DNA of 64,000 bases. Source: UBA1081 sp964454355 (lineage in GTDB: Bacteria > Bacillota > Clostridia > Oscillospirales > Acutalibacteraceae). The notes under the pieces were generated by a model. The model was not told where the DNA came from. It was given only the letters and a program-made list of their open reading frames with translations, and did no database searches. Location of the stretch: contig CAYVTA010000001.1 in the NCBI GenBank assembly GCA_964454355.1, positions 1-64,000 on the forward strand, read 5' to 3'. Made by a program: the position numbers and the translations under genes. The number at the start of each line of letters is the position of its first letter. Position 1 is the first letter of the stretch. Shown piece by piece: positions 10,379 through 18,210 of the stretch.

Positions 10379-10428
10379 AATGCTCATCCTTTTTGTTTAT
10401 TTTAGCATGTCATATTTCTGACAAACGT

Positions 10429-10457
10429 ATTTTAGCACATACTTTATAAAAAAACAA
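10429..10457 (-). promoter_or_regulatory. Likely promoter of the VWA-dockerin gene
   Basis: On the minus strand TTGTTT (10452-10457) and TAAAAT (10429-10434) are 17 bases apart with a TG dinucleotide before the -10 box. The -35 is only partly consensus. The rest of 10458-10664 is AT-rich and shows no gene. Confidence 0.45.
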
Positions 10458-10664
10458 TAGAATTAAAAGATTTTTTTTAAAGCATAGCAATTTTTCCCCG
10501 CAAAATACTATGTGCGAAAAATATAGATATAGTTCATTTTGAGAATCAATTTTTCAATTTAATTTCCATACTTCAAGAAACAGCGACAACAGCGACAAAA
10601 ATATAACTTTTAATATATTTTTATGCTCACATATATAACAGTAATCAATTACAGTTTTCTGAAA

Positions 10665-10955
10665 AGTAAAAACCCTCAGGGTGCCCCCTGAGGGAAAACT
10701 TATGCTAAATCTTTCAGTCTTTATCAGACTTTATTCATATTACCGGTGAGCATTACCGCAATCGCAGTAACGTTAATCAGTCATACCGAAAATCCTGCGG
10801 AAAAGTCAGCAAGCTGCAGCCTGATTCTCGCCTGCGAAAACTACCTTGTAACAGGTTTTACCGTTAGCTGACCGATAGAAAACAACCTTACCCCCATTGT
10901 AAGCTCGGCTGCAAAGTCATCGATGAGAGGTTCAACAATGACACTCGGCAGCTTA
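10665..10955 (-). ncRNA. Candidate structured RNA ending in a strong terminator
   Basis: A gene-free block downstream of the oxidoreductase packs a chain of hairpins: 10916-10942 (GTCAT/ATGAC), 10887-10903 (CTTAC/GTAAG), 10837-10859 (AAAAC/GTTTT), 10753-10770 (TTACCGC with GCAGTAA) and 10716-10730 (AGTCT/AGACT). It ends at 10673-10694 with a perfect 8-bp CCCTCAGG/CCTGAGGG stem and, on the minus strand, GTTTTTAC. I could not match it to tmRNA, 6S RNA, RNase P RNA, SRP RNA or a riboswitch core. A short open stretch of about 37 codons (10845-10958, minus) lacks an ATG at its beginning. The block could be a 3' UTR element of the oxidoreductase, an independent small RNA, or a decayed element. The strand is set by the terminator. 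Confidence 0.45.
10673..10694 (-). terminator. Intrinsic terminator of the hairpin-rich block
   Basis: Perfect 8-bp arms (CCCTCAGG, CCTGAGGG) around a 6-base loop, followed on the minus strand by GTTTTTAC. It ends the oxidoreductase transcript or the candidate RNA. Confidence 0.85.
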
Positions 10956-10968
10956 ATTTAATTGTATG

Positions 10969-12063
10969 TTAAAACTGAGGTATTTCTATAGGTACACCGC
11001 CCTGAACTGCCGATTCATGAGCAAGAATACCGGGGATGGACATCTGGATAGCAAAATCAACATCAAGTGCAGGCTTTCTGTTTTCTGCAAGGCAATTTAT
11101 AAAATCCTTAACCATTTTTGCATCTGCACCGCCATGGCCGCTTGAATCTTCTCCCTCATAACAGGTTGTAACAGGAATATCAATTTTTGAATTTGCGGAA
11201 AATGTACCGGGAATACTGTGAAGACTTGCAAGAGAATGAGCGTTGTCAACAACTGCTCTGCGGTCAGTTTCAATTGTTCCTCTTGTGCCGCAGATTCTGT
11301 AATTATGGTCATAGCTTGTATAGGCACCGAAGCTTACAAGAAGTCTGATAACTGCCCCCTTTGCTGTTTTGAAAAGTGCAACGCCTGTTTCTTTGCGTTC
11401 CGGTGTATAGGGATCGTAATGCACATCAGCTTCCATACAGGTTACGCTTACACATTTGTCATCCATAACATAAAGAAGGGGACCAAGCTCGTGTGTAAGG
11501 TATCTGATTGCTGGCTGATAGGTTCTCCAATGTCCCTCGGGATAATAGTCGGGAGCAAAATCGTTGGGATCAAGTGCGTGCAAATATTCAGCCTCTGCAT
11601 ATGCAATCTCGCCAAAAAGCCCATCATCATACATCTTTTTCCATGTTTCGACAAATGCCCAATAGCAGCAGTTCTCTGCAGCCATATATGTAAGCTCAGG
11701 ATGTGAATTTACAAGCTCCTTAAGCTGCTTTGCTTCTTCTACGGAGTTAACCGCCGGAATTTCACTAAGAACATGCTTGCCTGCTTCCATTGCTTTCGTA
11801 ACAATCGGCACATGATAAACAGCTTCTGTTGCAACTATGACGGCATCAATATCAGTTTTGAGCATCTCATCATAATCGCTGAACTGAACAATATCCTTGT
11901 CCTCAAGCACTTCAGAAAGTTCTTCATATCCTGATTTAAGTATAGCAGGATTGTGGTCGCAGCAGGCAATAAGCTTTGCATTCTTAAGACCTTTAAGACA
12001 TCTTGCAATCGCCGTACCTCTGCCAAGACCTACAACGCCGACTTTAATGATTTTTTCACTCAT
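10969..12063 (-). CDS. Gfo/Idh/MocA-family NAD(P)-dependent oxidoreductase
   Basis: A 364-residue cytoplasmic oxidoreductase of the glucose-fructose oxidoreductase/inositol dehydrogenase/MocA family. The Rossmann nucleotide-binding motif is at the N-terminus (VGVVGLGRGTAIARC). A typical second motif follows (AVIVATEAVYHVPI, then GKHVLSEIP), and the substrate domain takes the rest. Such enzymes oxidise or epimerise sugars and cyclitols; the actual substrate cannot be read from the sequence. The gene is divergent from the HTH-kinase fusion across a palindrome, so both may be co-regulated and the substrate may be an amino sugar or its derivative. It is related to the first half of the fusion protein at 58086-59888. 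Confidence 0.88.
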   Translation of the reverse strand: MSEKIIKVGVVGLGRGTAIARCLKGLKNAKLIACCDHNPAILKSGYEELSEVLEDKDIVQFSDYDEMLKTDIDAVIVATEAVYHVPIVTKAMEAGKHVLSEIPAVNSVEEAKQLKELVNSHPELTYMAAENCCYWAFVETWKKMYDDGLFGEIAYAEAEYLHALDPNDFAPDYYPEGHWRTYQPAIRYLTHELGPLLYVMDDKCVSVTCMEADVHYDPYTPERKETGVALFKTAKGAVIRLLVSFGAYTSYDHNYRICGTRGTIETDRRAVVDNAHSLASLHSIPGTFSANSKIDIPVTTCYEGEDSSGHGGADAKMVKDFINCLAENRKPALDVDFAIQMSIPGILAHESAVQGGVPIEIPQF

Positions 12064-12128
12064 TTTTGCATCTCCTTTGCAGGGTTGATTAGAAATAACA
12101 GCTACATTTTAGCATAACAAAAACTACA

Positions 12129-12234
12129 AATCAATATTCAATATTATTTATACTGACTCCTAATGATATTAGGAGGTTATTGTTTTGTTGATAAAATTTA
12201 GGTTGAATTTTATATATAATGTATTATATAATTA
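12129..12234. promoter_or_regulatory. Divergent promoter region between oxidoreductase and HTH-kinase genes
   Basis: Toward the oxidoreductase, TTGATT (12129-12134) and TAAAAT lie 17 bases apart. Toward the kinase, TTGATA near 12188 is followed after 17 bases by TATATA in an AT-rich stretch. The CTCCTAAT palindrome lies between the two promoters. Confidence 0.6.
12157..12175. promoter_or_regulatory. Palindromic candidate operator
   Basis: A perfect inverted repeat, CTCCTAAT-GAT-ATTAGGAG (8-bp arms, 3-base centre), lies between two divergent promoters. The adjacent gene codes for an HTH protein, so this is the natural candidate for its binding site. Binding is inference. Confidence 0.6.
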
Positions 12235-12262
12235 AAATATCATAAGAGGGTTGGGGAGCAAA

Positions 12263-13375
12263 ATGACCGAAAAAAACAGTATATTCGGAAACAACTTAAA
12301 ATGCCTGAGAAAAAAGTACGGCTATACAAGATCTCAGCTTGCTGAAAAAATATCATATTCCGAAAAGTCCATAGAAAAATGGGAAACAGGTAATACTGTT
12401 CCTCCCGTTGCAACAGTGTGCAAATTAGCACAGATTTTCGGTGTTACGGTTGACTCTCTTGTTTTTAACCAAAATGTCAGGATAAACTATCTTTTAGGTA
12501 TTGATGCAGGCGGCACAAAAACTGAATTTTTATTAACTGATCTTGACGGAAATGAGATAAACAGAGCTTTTCTCGGTGCATCAAATCCCGTTAATGTAGG
12601 AATTGAAAATACACAAAAAATACTTGAACAAGGAATTGCTCAGGTATGCAGCAACATAAACCGCAGGGAGATTTCTGTTTATGCAGGTATTGCAGGCGGA
12701 ATCAGCGGTAACAAAAAAACTCATATAAACAAATTTTTGTCGGCTTTTGGATTTGGTGCATTTGCAAACGGAAGTGACACTGACAACGCACTTGAAGTCG
12801 CTCTCAAGGGTAGTAACGGCATTGTTGTAATAATGGGAACAGGCATTGTTGCTTTCAGTCAGAATAACGGTGTCCGACATCGTACAGGCGGCTGGGGGTA
12901 TCTTATAGATAAAGGCGGAAGCGGTTTTACATTCGGTGCTGATGCATTAAATTCAGCTTTGGAATATTTTGACGGCAGAGGCGGCAGCGAACTCATTTTA
13001 CAAATCATAGAAAAACAATTGAACAAAGCTTTACCTGATTGTATTTCGGATATTTATTCAAGCGGTGCAACCGGTGTAGCATCTTTTTCACCTGCTGTTT
13101 TTGAAGCATTCGCTCAAGGTGATCCGGAGGCGGAAAGAATCATTGACAGAAATACTCTTGAAGTAGCAAAAATAATACGAACCTGCTGTTCATTTGTGAG
13201 TGATAATAACAAAAAGATTGTTCTTTGCGGCGGTATGTGTCAGAATCAAGACATATTAAAGCCATTTATACAAAAGCACCTTGGAAATAATTTACATATT
13301 GAATTTCTGACTGAGCCAATGGTCAACGGTGCTGTTTCTCTTGCAAAAGCAAATATAATAAAAAACGGAGAATAA
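12263..13375 (+). CDS. XRE-type HTH regulator fused to a BadF/BadG-family amino-sugar kinase
   Basis: A 370-residue protein with two parts. Residues about 5-65 form a helix-turn-helix of the Cro/C1 (XRE) type (RSQLAEKISYSEKSIEKW). From about 75 on comes an actin-fold ATPase/kinase of the BadF/BadG/BcrA/BcrD family with GIDAGGTKTEF, MGTGIVAF, GGWGYLIDKGGSG and LCGGMCQNQ. Known members include N-acetylglucosamine kinase and clostridial MurK, which phosphorylates MurNAc and GlcNAc. murQ follows after two bases, so phosphorylation of MurNAc is likely. I choose the ATG at 12263, because GGGGAG stands at ribosome-site distance; a TTG at 12251 lies inside that site. Whether the fusion binds DNA in response to substrate is inference. 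Confidence 0.87.
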   Translation: MTEKNSIFGNNLKCLRKKYGYTRSQLAEKISYSEKSIEKWETGNTVPPVATVCKLAQIFGVTVDSLVFNQNVRINYLLGIDAGGTKTEFLLTDLDGNEINRAFLGASNPVNVGIENTQKILEQGIAQVCSNINRREISVYAGIAGGISGNKKTHINKFLSAFGFGAFANGSDTDNALEVALKGSNGIVVIMGTGIVAFSQNNGVRHRTGGWGYLIDKGGSGFTFGADALNSALEYFDGRGGSELILQIIEKQLNKALPDCISDIYSSGATGVASFSPAVFEAFAQGDPEAERIIDRNTLEVAKIIRTCCSFVSDNNKKIVLCGGMCQNQDILKPFIQKHLGNNLHIEFLTEPMVNGAVSLAKANIIKNGE

Positions 13376-13377
13376 TT

Positions 13378-14181
13378 ATGTTGAAAACTGAAATGAGGAA
13401 TCCCCGTACATACAGCATAGATAAAATGTCAACATATGACATTCTCAAAATAATTAACGATGAAAACAATAACGTTATATCAGCTATTGATAATGTGCTG
13501 TCTGAAATTGAAACAGCTTGTGATTGGGTTACTGATGCCATACGCAATGGCGGTAAAGTTTATTATCTCGGAAGCGGAACGTCAGGCAGACTTGCAGTGT
13601 GTGATGCGGCAGAGTGTCCGCCAACTTTCGGCGTGCCTTATGATTTATTCAACGGAATTATCGCCGGCGGTGAACAATGTATGTTCAAAGCTGCAGAAAA
13701 TGCAGAGGACAATCCCGTAATGTCTGTTGAAGAGCTGAAAAAACACAATTTTAACAATAAAGATATATTAATCGGAATATCAGCTTCCGGTTCGGCTGCT
13801 TATGTTGTTGCGGCAGTAAAGTATGCTCGGGAGCTTGGTGCAAAGACAGTTTCCATAACCAATAACCCCGACACAGAGCTCGGCAACGCTGCCGATATCG
13901 ATATTTGTGCCGATACAGGTGCAGAAGTTATTACCGGTTCAACGAGAATGAAAGCCGGAACAGCTCAAAAAATCATTCTTAATATGATTTCAACATCCTC
14001 AATGATTAAATGCGGTTGTGTTTATGAAAATATGATGATCAATCTGAAACCCACGAATAAAAAGCTTCGTAAAAGAATGATAGGGATAGTTGTTGAGATT
14101 CTTCATTGCACAGAATCGAAAGCGGAAGAACTCCTTGATAATAATGAATGGAATATACGCAAAGCGGTGGAGGTTAAATAA
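13378..14181 (+). CDS. murQ: N-acetylmuramic acid 6-phosphate etherase
   Basis: Cleaves the D-lactyl ether of MurNAc-6-phosphate to give GlcNAc-6-phosphate and lactate, a cytoplasmic step of peptidoglycan recycling. The 267 residues show the MurQ start (TEMRNPRTYSIDKMS), the SIS-domain phosphosugar site (YLGSGTSGRLAVCDA), the signature EVITGSTRMKAGTAQ, and the C-terminal helical segment seen in the family. It is somewhat shorter than the usual 295-300 residues but keeps the key motifs. GGAG precedes the ATG by seven bases. It is translated between the kinase gene (2-base gap) and the DUF4838 gene (1-base overlap), so the three form an operon for muropeptide sugar salvage. Confidence 0.95.
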   Translation: MLKTEMRNPRTYSIDKMSTYDILKIINDENNNVISAIDNVLSEIETACDWVTDAIRNGGKVYYLGSGTSGRLAVCDAAECPPTFGVPYDLFNGIIAGGEQCMFKAAENAEDNPVMSVEELKKHNFNNKDILIGISASGSAAYVVAAVKYARELGAKTVSITNNPDTELGNAADIDICADTGAEVITGSTRMKAGTAQKIILNMISTSSMIKCGCVYENMMINLKPTNKKLRKRMIGIVVEILHCTESKAEELLDNNEWNIRKAVEVK

Positions 14182-15920
14182 TGGGTGTATATAAAATCAC
14201 CGAATACGGTGAAAGTGATTTTATCATTGTAGCTCACCAATATTCCGATGAAACTGTACGTTATGCGGCTTCTGAATTACAGAAATACTTGCTTAAAGCC
14301 ACAGGTGCGGCAATACCTTATTTTTCAGACAGATGTCCTCAACGAGGTGCGGAAATTCGCATAGGTGCTGATGTTCGCAACGAAACAAAAATCGAGACTG
14401 ATGTTCACGATGAAGGATTCTGTATCCGTGGAGAAGGTGAACATATAACAATTACAGGCAAGACCTCAAGAGGCGTTCTTTACGGCGTGTACCGTTTTCT
14501 TGAGATTTTCTGCGGTTACCGATGTTTTACAAAAAATATTGAAACAACAGAAAAGCTTGATATTCTTGAAATAGAACTTGACGAAATAAAAGAAGGACCT
14601 GTGTTTGACTTCCGTGATGCATATTTTCGGAATGCATTTGACGGTGATTTCAGTTCAAAAAACCGATTAAATTCCGGATTGTGTGATTTATCAAAAGCAA
14701 AAGGCGGAAGAATGAAATGGTTTAATTTTCATCATTCTTTTTGTGACCTTGTGCCCGAAAGCAAATATTTTGACAGTCATCCCGAGTATTTCTCAGAGAT
14801 TGACGGTGTCAGAGCAAAAGACAGCCAACTGTGTCTTACAAATCCTGATGTATTAAAAATTGCTGAAGAAACTCTCAGAACCTGGATTAAAAATAATCCC
14901 GAATGTACCGTATTTTCAGTTGCACAGAATGATAACCCTAACAGATGTACCTGTAAAAACTGTCTTGCAGTTGAAGTTGACGAGGAAAGCCCTGCAGGAC
15001 CTATAGTTCATTTTGTAAATAAACTTGCCCGTGCAATAAAAAACGACTACCCTCATGTGCTGTTGCACACATTTGCATATATGTATTCATTGCCTGCACC
15101 GAAAAAAGCAGTTGCAGAAGATAATGTTATTGTACGAATCTGCTCGATTGATTGCCGATATGACAAGCCCTTTGAAGTGTTGGCAAAGGAAAATCCCTGT
15201 GGTAACGAAGCGGTGTTTGTAAATGCTCTCAATGATTGGAAAAACCACGCAAAACAGCTATATGTTTGGGATTATGCAGTAAATTTTGAAAATTATTTGC
15301 AGCCGTTTATTCATTTTGATACACTTGCAGAAAATGTTCGCTTTTTCAAGCGTATCGGAATAAAAGGATTGCTTGAACAGGGCAATTTTGCTTACGGCGG
15401 AGGTGCATCCTGTGATGATTTGAAAGCTTATATCATAAGTAAATTGCTTTGGAATCCCGATGTCGACATATACGATGAAATGCACCGTTTTTGCACTGCT
15501 GTTTACGGCGAAGAATCGGGAAAATACATAGAAGAATATGTTGCATTGATGCAAAAAGCCTGTTCGGCTGCAAGTTTGTCTATTTATCAGAATCCCGATG
15601 CTGAATATATTACAGATGAGCTTGTGGAGAAAGCCGACGCTTTGTTTAAAAACGCTATTGTTGCGGCAACATCTGAGGAATCTCGCAAACGCATTGAGCG
15701 TGAATATCTTGCAATCCGATTTTTACAGCTTACCCGTATGGAATTGAATGTTCCACACAGAGCCGAGCAGATTGAACAATTCTTCAAGGATGCAAAATCA
15801 TTCGGTATTACCGAGATTATGGAACGAACCTCGCTTGCCGTTTCAAAAACAAGTATGCTTGTCAGCCGCTATGCAAAAGAATTTCCCGTAAATTATAGGC
15901 TTTACTATATAATGCAATAA
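14181..15920 (+). CDS. DUF4838-type protein with glycoside-hydrolase-like N-terminus
   Basis: A 579-residue protein without a signal peptide, so probably cytoplasmic. The first 120 residues resemble the alpha/beta domain in front of GH67/GH20-type catalytic barrels (AASELQKYLLKATG, ITGKTSRGVLYGVYRFLE). The rest fits the DUF4838 family, with a conserved cysteine-containing stretch (NPNRCTCKNC) and aromatic motifs such as WDYAVNFENYLQPF. Catalytic residues cannot be assigned. It overlaps murQ by one base (TAATG), so it shares the amino-sugar operon and may release or process GlcNAc- or MurNAc-containing oligosaccharides. Function is inference; the family call is moderately sure. Confidence 0.75.
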   Translation: MGVYKITEYGESDFIIVAHQYSDETVRYAASELQKYLLKATGAAIPYFSDRCPQRGAEIRIGADVRNETKIETDVHDEGFCIRGEGEHITITGKTSRGVLYGVYRFLEIFCGYRCFTKNIETTEKLDILEIELDEIKEGPVFDFRDAYFRNAFDGDFSSKNRLNSGLCDLSKAKGGRMKWFNFHHSFCDLVPESKYFDSHPEYFSEIDGVRAKDSQLCLTNPDVLKIAEETLRTWIKNNPECTVFSVAQNDNPNRCTCKNCLAVEVDEESPAGPIVHFVNKLARAIKNDYPHVLLHTFAYMYSLPAPKKAVAEDNVIVRICSIDCRYDKPFEVLAKENPCGNEAVFVNALNDWKNHAKQLYVWDYAVNFENYLQPFIHFDTLAENVRFFKRIGIKGLLEQGNFAYGGGASCDDLKAYIISKLLWNPDVDIYDEMHRFCTAVYGEESGKYIEEYVALMQKACSAASLSIYQNPDAEYITDELVEKADALFKNAIVAATSEESRKRIEREYLAIRFLQLTRMELNVPHRAEQIEQFFKDAKSFGITEIMERTSLAVSKTSMLVSRYAKEFPVNYRLYYIMQ

Positions 15921-15945
15921 AAAAACAAACTCCATTCGGAGCTTG
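15920..15945 (-). terminator. Intrinsic terminator of the GNAT gene
   Basis: On the minus strand CAAGCTCC-GAAT-GGAGTTTG is followed by TTTTTTTATTG, immediately after the GNAT stop codon. The plus-strand side lacks a T run, so it serves mainly the minus strand. Confidence 0.75.
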
Positions 15946-16503
15946 TCAATTAAGATTTAATCCGTATACTAAACTTGTCTTTTTTGTTTCTATTAATGTA
16001 AAACCGTATTTTTCATAAAATGCACAAGCGTTTTTGTTGCCTTTCCAAACGGTAAGTACAACACCTTTTATACATTTTTCTTTAAGATGTAAACAAAGAG
16101 TGTCCATAAGCTTTCTGCCTATCCCCATATGCTGATAATCGGGCAAAATGTCAATATGAAGATGTGCAGGATAATCAATTTTATACTTTTCCTGTGATTC
16201 AATTGACCTGAATGCCGATTTGCGGTGTGAAAATTCAAATTTTTTCAGCCTTGAAACATATTCATCAACATAGCTTGCATGGAATTTGTCAAAATTCTCT
16301 GTACACAGAACATATCCGATTGCTTTATCGTTTTCATCAACAGCAACAAAGCAGTTTTCAGGTTCCTTTTCTATAAAATAATTACAATAGGTGTTAAGAA
16401 TAAAATTTTTACCTCTTTCCGACAGTTTGCAAGGACCGTCGCTGTTAAGGCACACATAACGGACATTTTCGCAATCTTTTGCTTCGTAAGGTCTTACAGT
16501 CAT
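15946..16503 (-). CDS. GNAT-family N-acetyltransferase
   Basis: A 185-residue acetyl-CoA-dependent acetyltransferase. The GNAT core has the acetyl-CoA loop (PDYQHMGIGRKLMDTL, with the Q/RxxGxG/A pattern) and the late strand segment NKNACAFYEKYGFTLIE. The N-terminal part has YVCLNSDGPCKLSERG. The acceptor substrate is unknown. It lies opposite to the flanking amino-sugar genes, between the DUF4838 and GH84 genes, so its link to that pathway is uncertain. It might acetylate a glucosamine or muropeptide product, but nothing in the sequence proves this. Confidence 0.85.
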   Translation of the reverse strand: MTVRPYEAKDCENVRYVCLNSDGPCKLSERGKNFILNTYCNYFIEKEPENCFVAVDENDKAIGYVLCTENFDKFHASYVDEYVSRLKKFEFSHRKSAFRSIESQEKYKIDYPAHLHIDILPDYQHMGIGRKLMDTLCLHLKEKCIKGVVLTVWKGNKNACAFYEKYGFTLIETKKTSLVYGLNLN

Positions 16504-16602
16504 TTTTTCATCTCCACGTTGATATCAATAAATATCTACAAGGATTTTAGCATTAAAACTCAAAAAAATCAATATTCATTTTTCTGAACGGAGGTTTTAC
16601 TG

Positions 16603-18168
16603 ATGGTCAGCGGTTTTGAATGTCCGAATATTTTAAAAGAGCTGCTAATTAATGATTTGGATATAACTGTATCTTATAATAATACAAGACGTACAACTTA
16701 TTGTGAAAATTCGCACAGACTTACCGACGAAAAATACATACTCAAAGTAACAGGCAAAAAGATAACTGTTGAATGCTCGGGAGCAAAAAGTGCATTTTAT
16801 GCCCTTTGCGATATTCATAAACGCTTTAAAGACAACTGTATTTCTGACGGTGAATACATATGTGCTCCGTCTTTTGAAACAAGAGGTTATATCGAAGGCT
16901 TTTACGGTACACCTTGGAGTCACAAAAACAGAAAATCTGTTATGGCTCTTATGGCAAAAAATCGTATGAACACAGTATACTATGCACCGAAGGATGACAA
17001 ATATCACAGAGAATTATGGCGTGAACTGTATCCTGAAAAGGAGCTTAATCAACTAAAAGATCTTGTTGATACTGCTTCAAGGTGCTATATGGATTTCTAT
17101 TGGTGTGTTGCTCCGGGACTTACCATGAAATACTCCTCTGATGCTGAATTTGACGCACTTATGAAAAAGACAAAACAGCTTTACTCCATCGGCATCCGTT
17201 GTTTTGGTTTATTGCTTGATGATATAAGTGAAGAATTGGAATTTGCTGAGGACAAAGCACTTTACGTAGAAGCCGTCAACGCTCATATTGAACTTATTGA
17301 AAAATATTATTCTGCGTTGCTTGAAATTGATAACTCAATCAGGCTTACCGTTTGCCCCACTCTTTATCACGGAAAAGGAAATGAATATTATATATCTAAA
17401 CTCGGACAGAATATTTCTCCACGTATTTCCGTATTTTGGACAGGCAGAGATATATGTTCCCGTGAGCTCACAAGCTTTGATGCACTTAAATTCACAGAAA
17501 ACACATATCATAAACCACTTTATTGGGATAACTACCCCGTGAATGACTGTTCCATGTACAATGAAATGCATATTTCTCCTATAATTGGCAGAGATGCAGA
17601 TTTATATAAGTATTCCGAAGGTATTATTGCAAACTGCATGGAATATGCCGAGTGCTCAAAAATACCCCTTATAACAATTGCAGATTATCTTTGGGACAGC
17701 GTAAATTATAATTCTCAGCTTTCATGGGAGAATGCTGTAAAACAGGTTATTGGAACAGAAAATGCAGAGAATTTTATAATTTTTGCTGATCATCTTTACA
17801 CATCTTGTCTTAAGGATGTTAATTCAAGGCGGATGTACAAGGCTTTTGATGCAATCGAAGATGCATTCAAAGCCGGGGATACGCAGAAGGCCTTTTCTCT
17901 TGCGGCTGATTATATCGACAGAATGAATAACAGCAAAGCGTTTTTACAGCGTGATCTGCCCATTTGCAGCGAGCTTACAAAATGGTCACAAAAATTCTAT
18001 GTTGCTTGCGATTTGACAAAAAAATTATTTGAGTTTTTACAAAGCAGAGACGAATTACTTATCAGTCAAATTCTTTCTTTAGCAGATGAATATAACTCAA
18101 TGCCGGCAAGGTTTTCGAATGATATAAACATAAAAGCTGAATTGAAAAATGAGCTTGGCATTGGTTGA
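16603..18168 (+). CDS. GH84 beta-N-acetylglucosaminidase (NagJ/O-GlcNAcase type), no signal peptide
   Basis: Hydrolyses terminal beta-linked GlcNAc by substrate-assisted catalysis. The 521 residues show an N-terminal alpha/beta domain (about 1-85) and the GH84 barrel that opens with RGYIEGFYGTPWS and RMNTVYYAPKDD. The catalytic pair Asp206-Asp207 lies in FGLLLDDISEE, matching the DD pair of Clostridium perfringens NagJ. Later motifs YWDNYPVND and CMEYAECSKIP also fit. No export signal is visible, so it probably works inside the cell on imported oligosaccharides. CGGAGG lies nine bases before the ATG. It continues the amino-sugar locus after the opposing GNAT gene. Confidence 0.92.
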   Translation: MVSGFECPNILKELLINDLDITVSYNNTRRTTYCENSHRLTDEKYILKVTGKKITVECSGAKSAFYALCDIHKRFKDNCISDGEYICAPSFETRGYIEGFYGTPWSHKNRKSVMALMAKNRMNTVYYAPKDDKYHRELWRELYPEKELNQLKDLVDTASRCYMDFYWCVAPGLTMKYSSDAEFDALMKKTKQLYSIGIRCFGLLLDDISEELEFAEDKALYVEAVNAHIELIEKYYSALLEIDNSIRLTVCPTLYHGKGNEYYISKLGQNISPRISVFWTGRDICSRELTSFDALKFTENTYHKPLYWDNYPVNDCSMYNEMHISPIIGRDADLYKYSEGIIANCMEYAECSKIPLITIADYLWDSVNYNSQLSWENAVKQVIGTENAENFIIFADHLYTSCLKDVNSRRMYKAFDAIEDAFKAGDTQKAFSLAADYIDRMNNSKAFLQRDLPICSELTKWSQKFYVACDLTKKLFEFLQSRDELLISQILSLADEYNSMPARFSNDINIKAELKNELGIG

Positions 18169-18210
18169 TATTAAATTGAATAAAAAATTTTTTATACGGA
18201 GGTTTTCAAC

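Noticed and set aside
10845..10958. A 37-codon open stretch on the minus strand (reading LPSVIVEPLIDDFAAEL) as a gene
   Set aside because: It has no ATG/GTG/TTG at its beginning and no ribosome site, and overlaps several stems; only an internal ATG opens an 18-codon frame. Kept as part of the candidate RNA.
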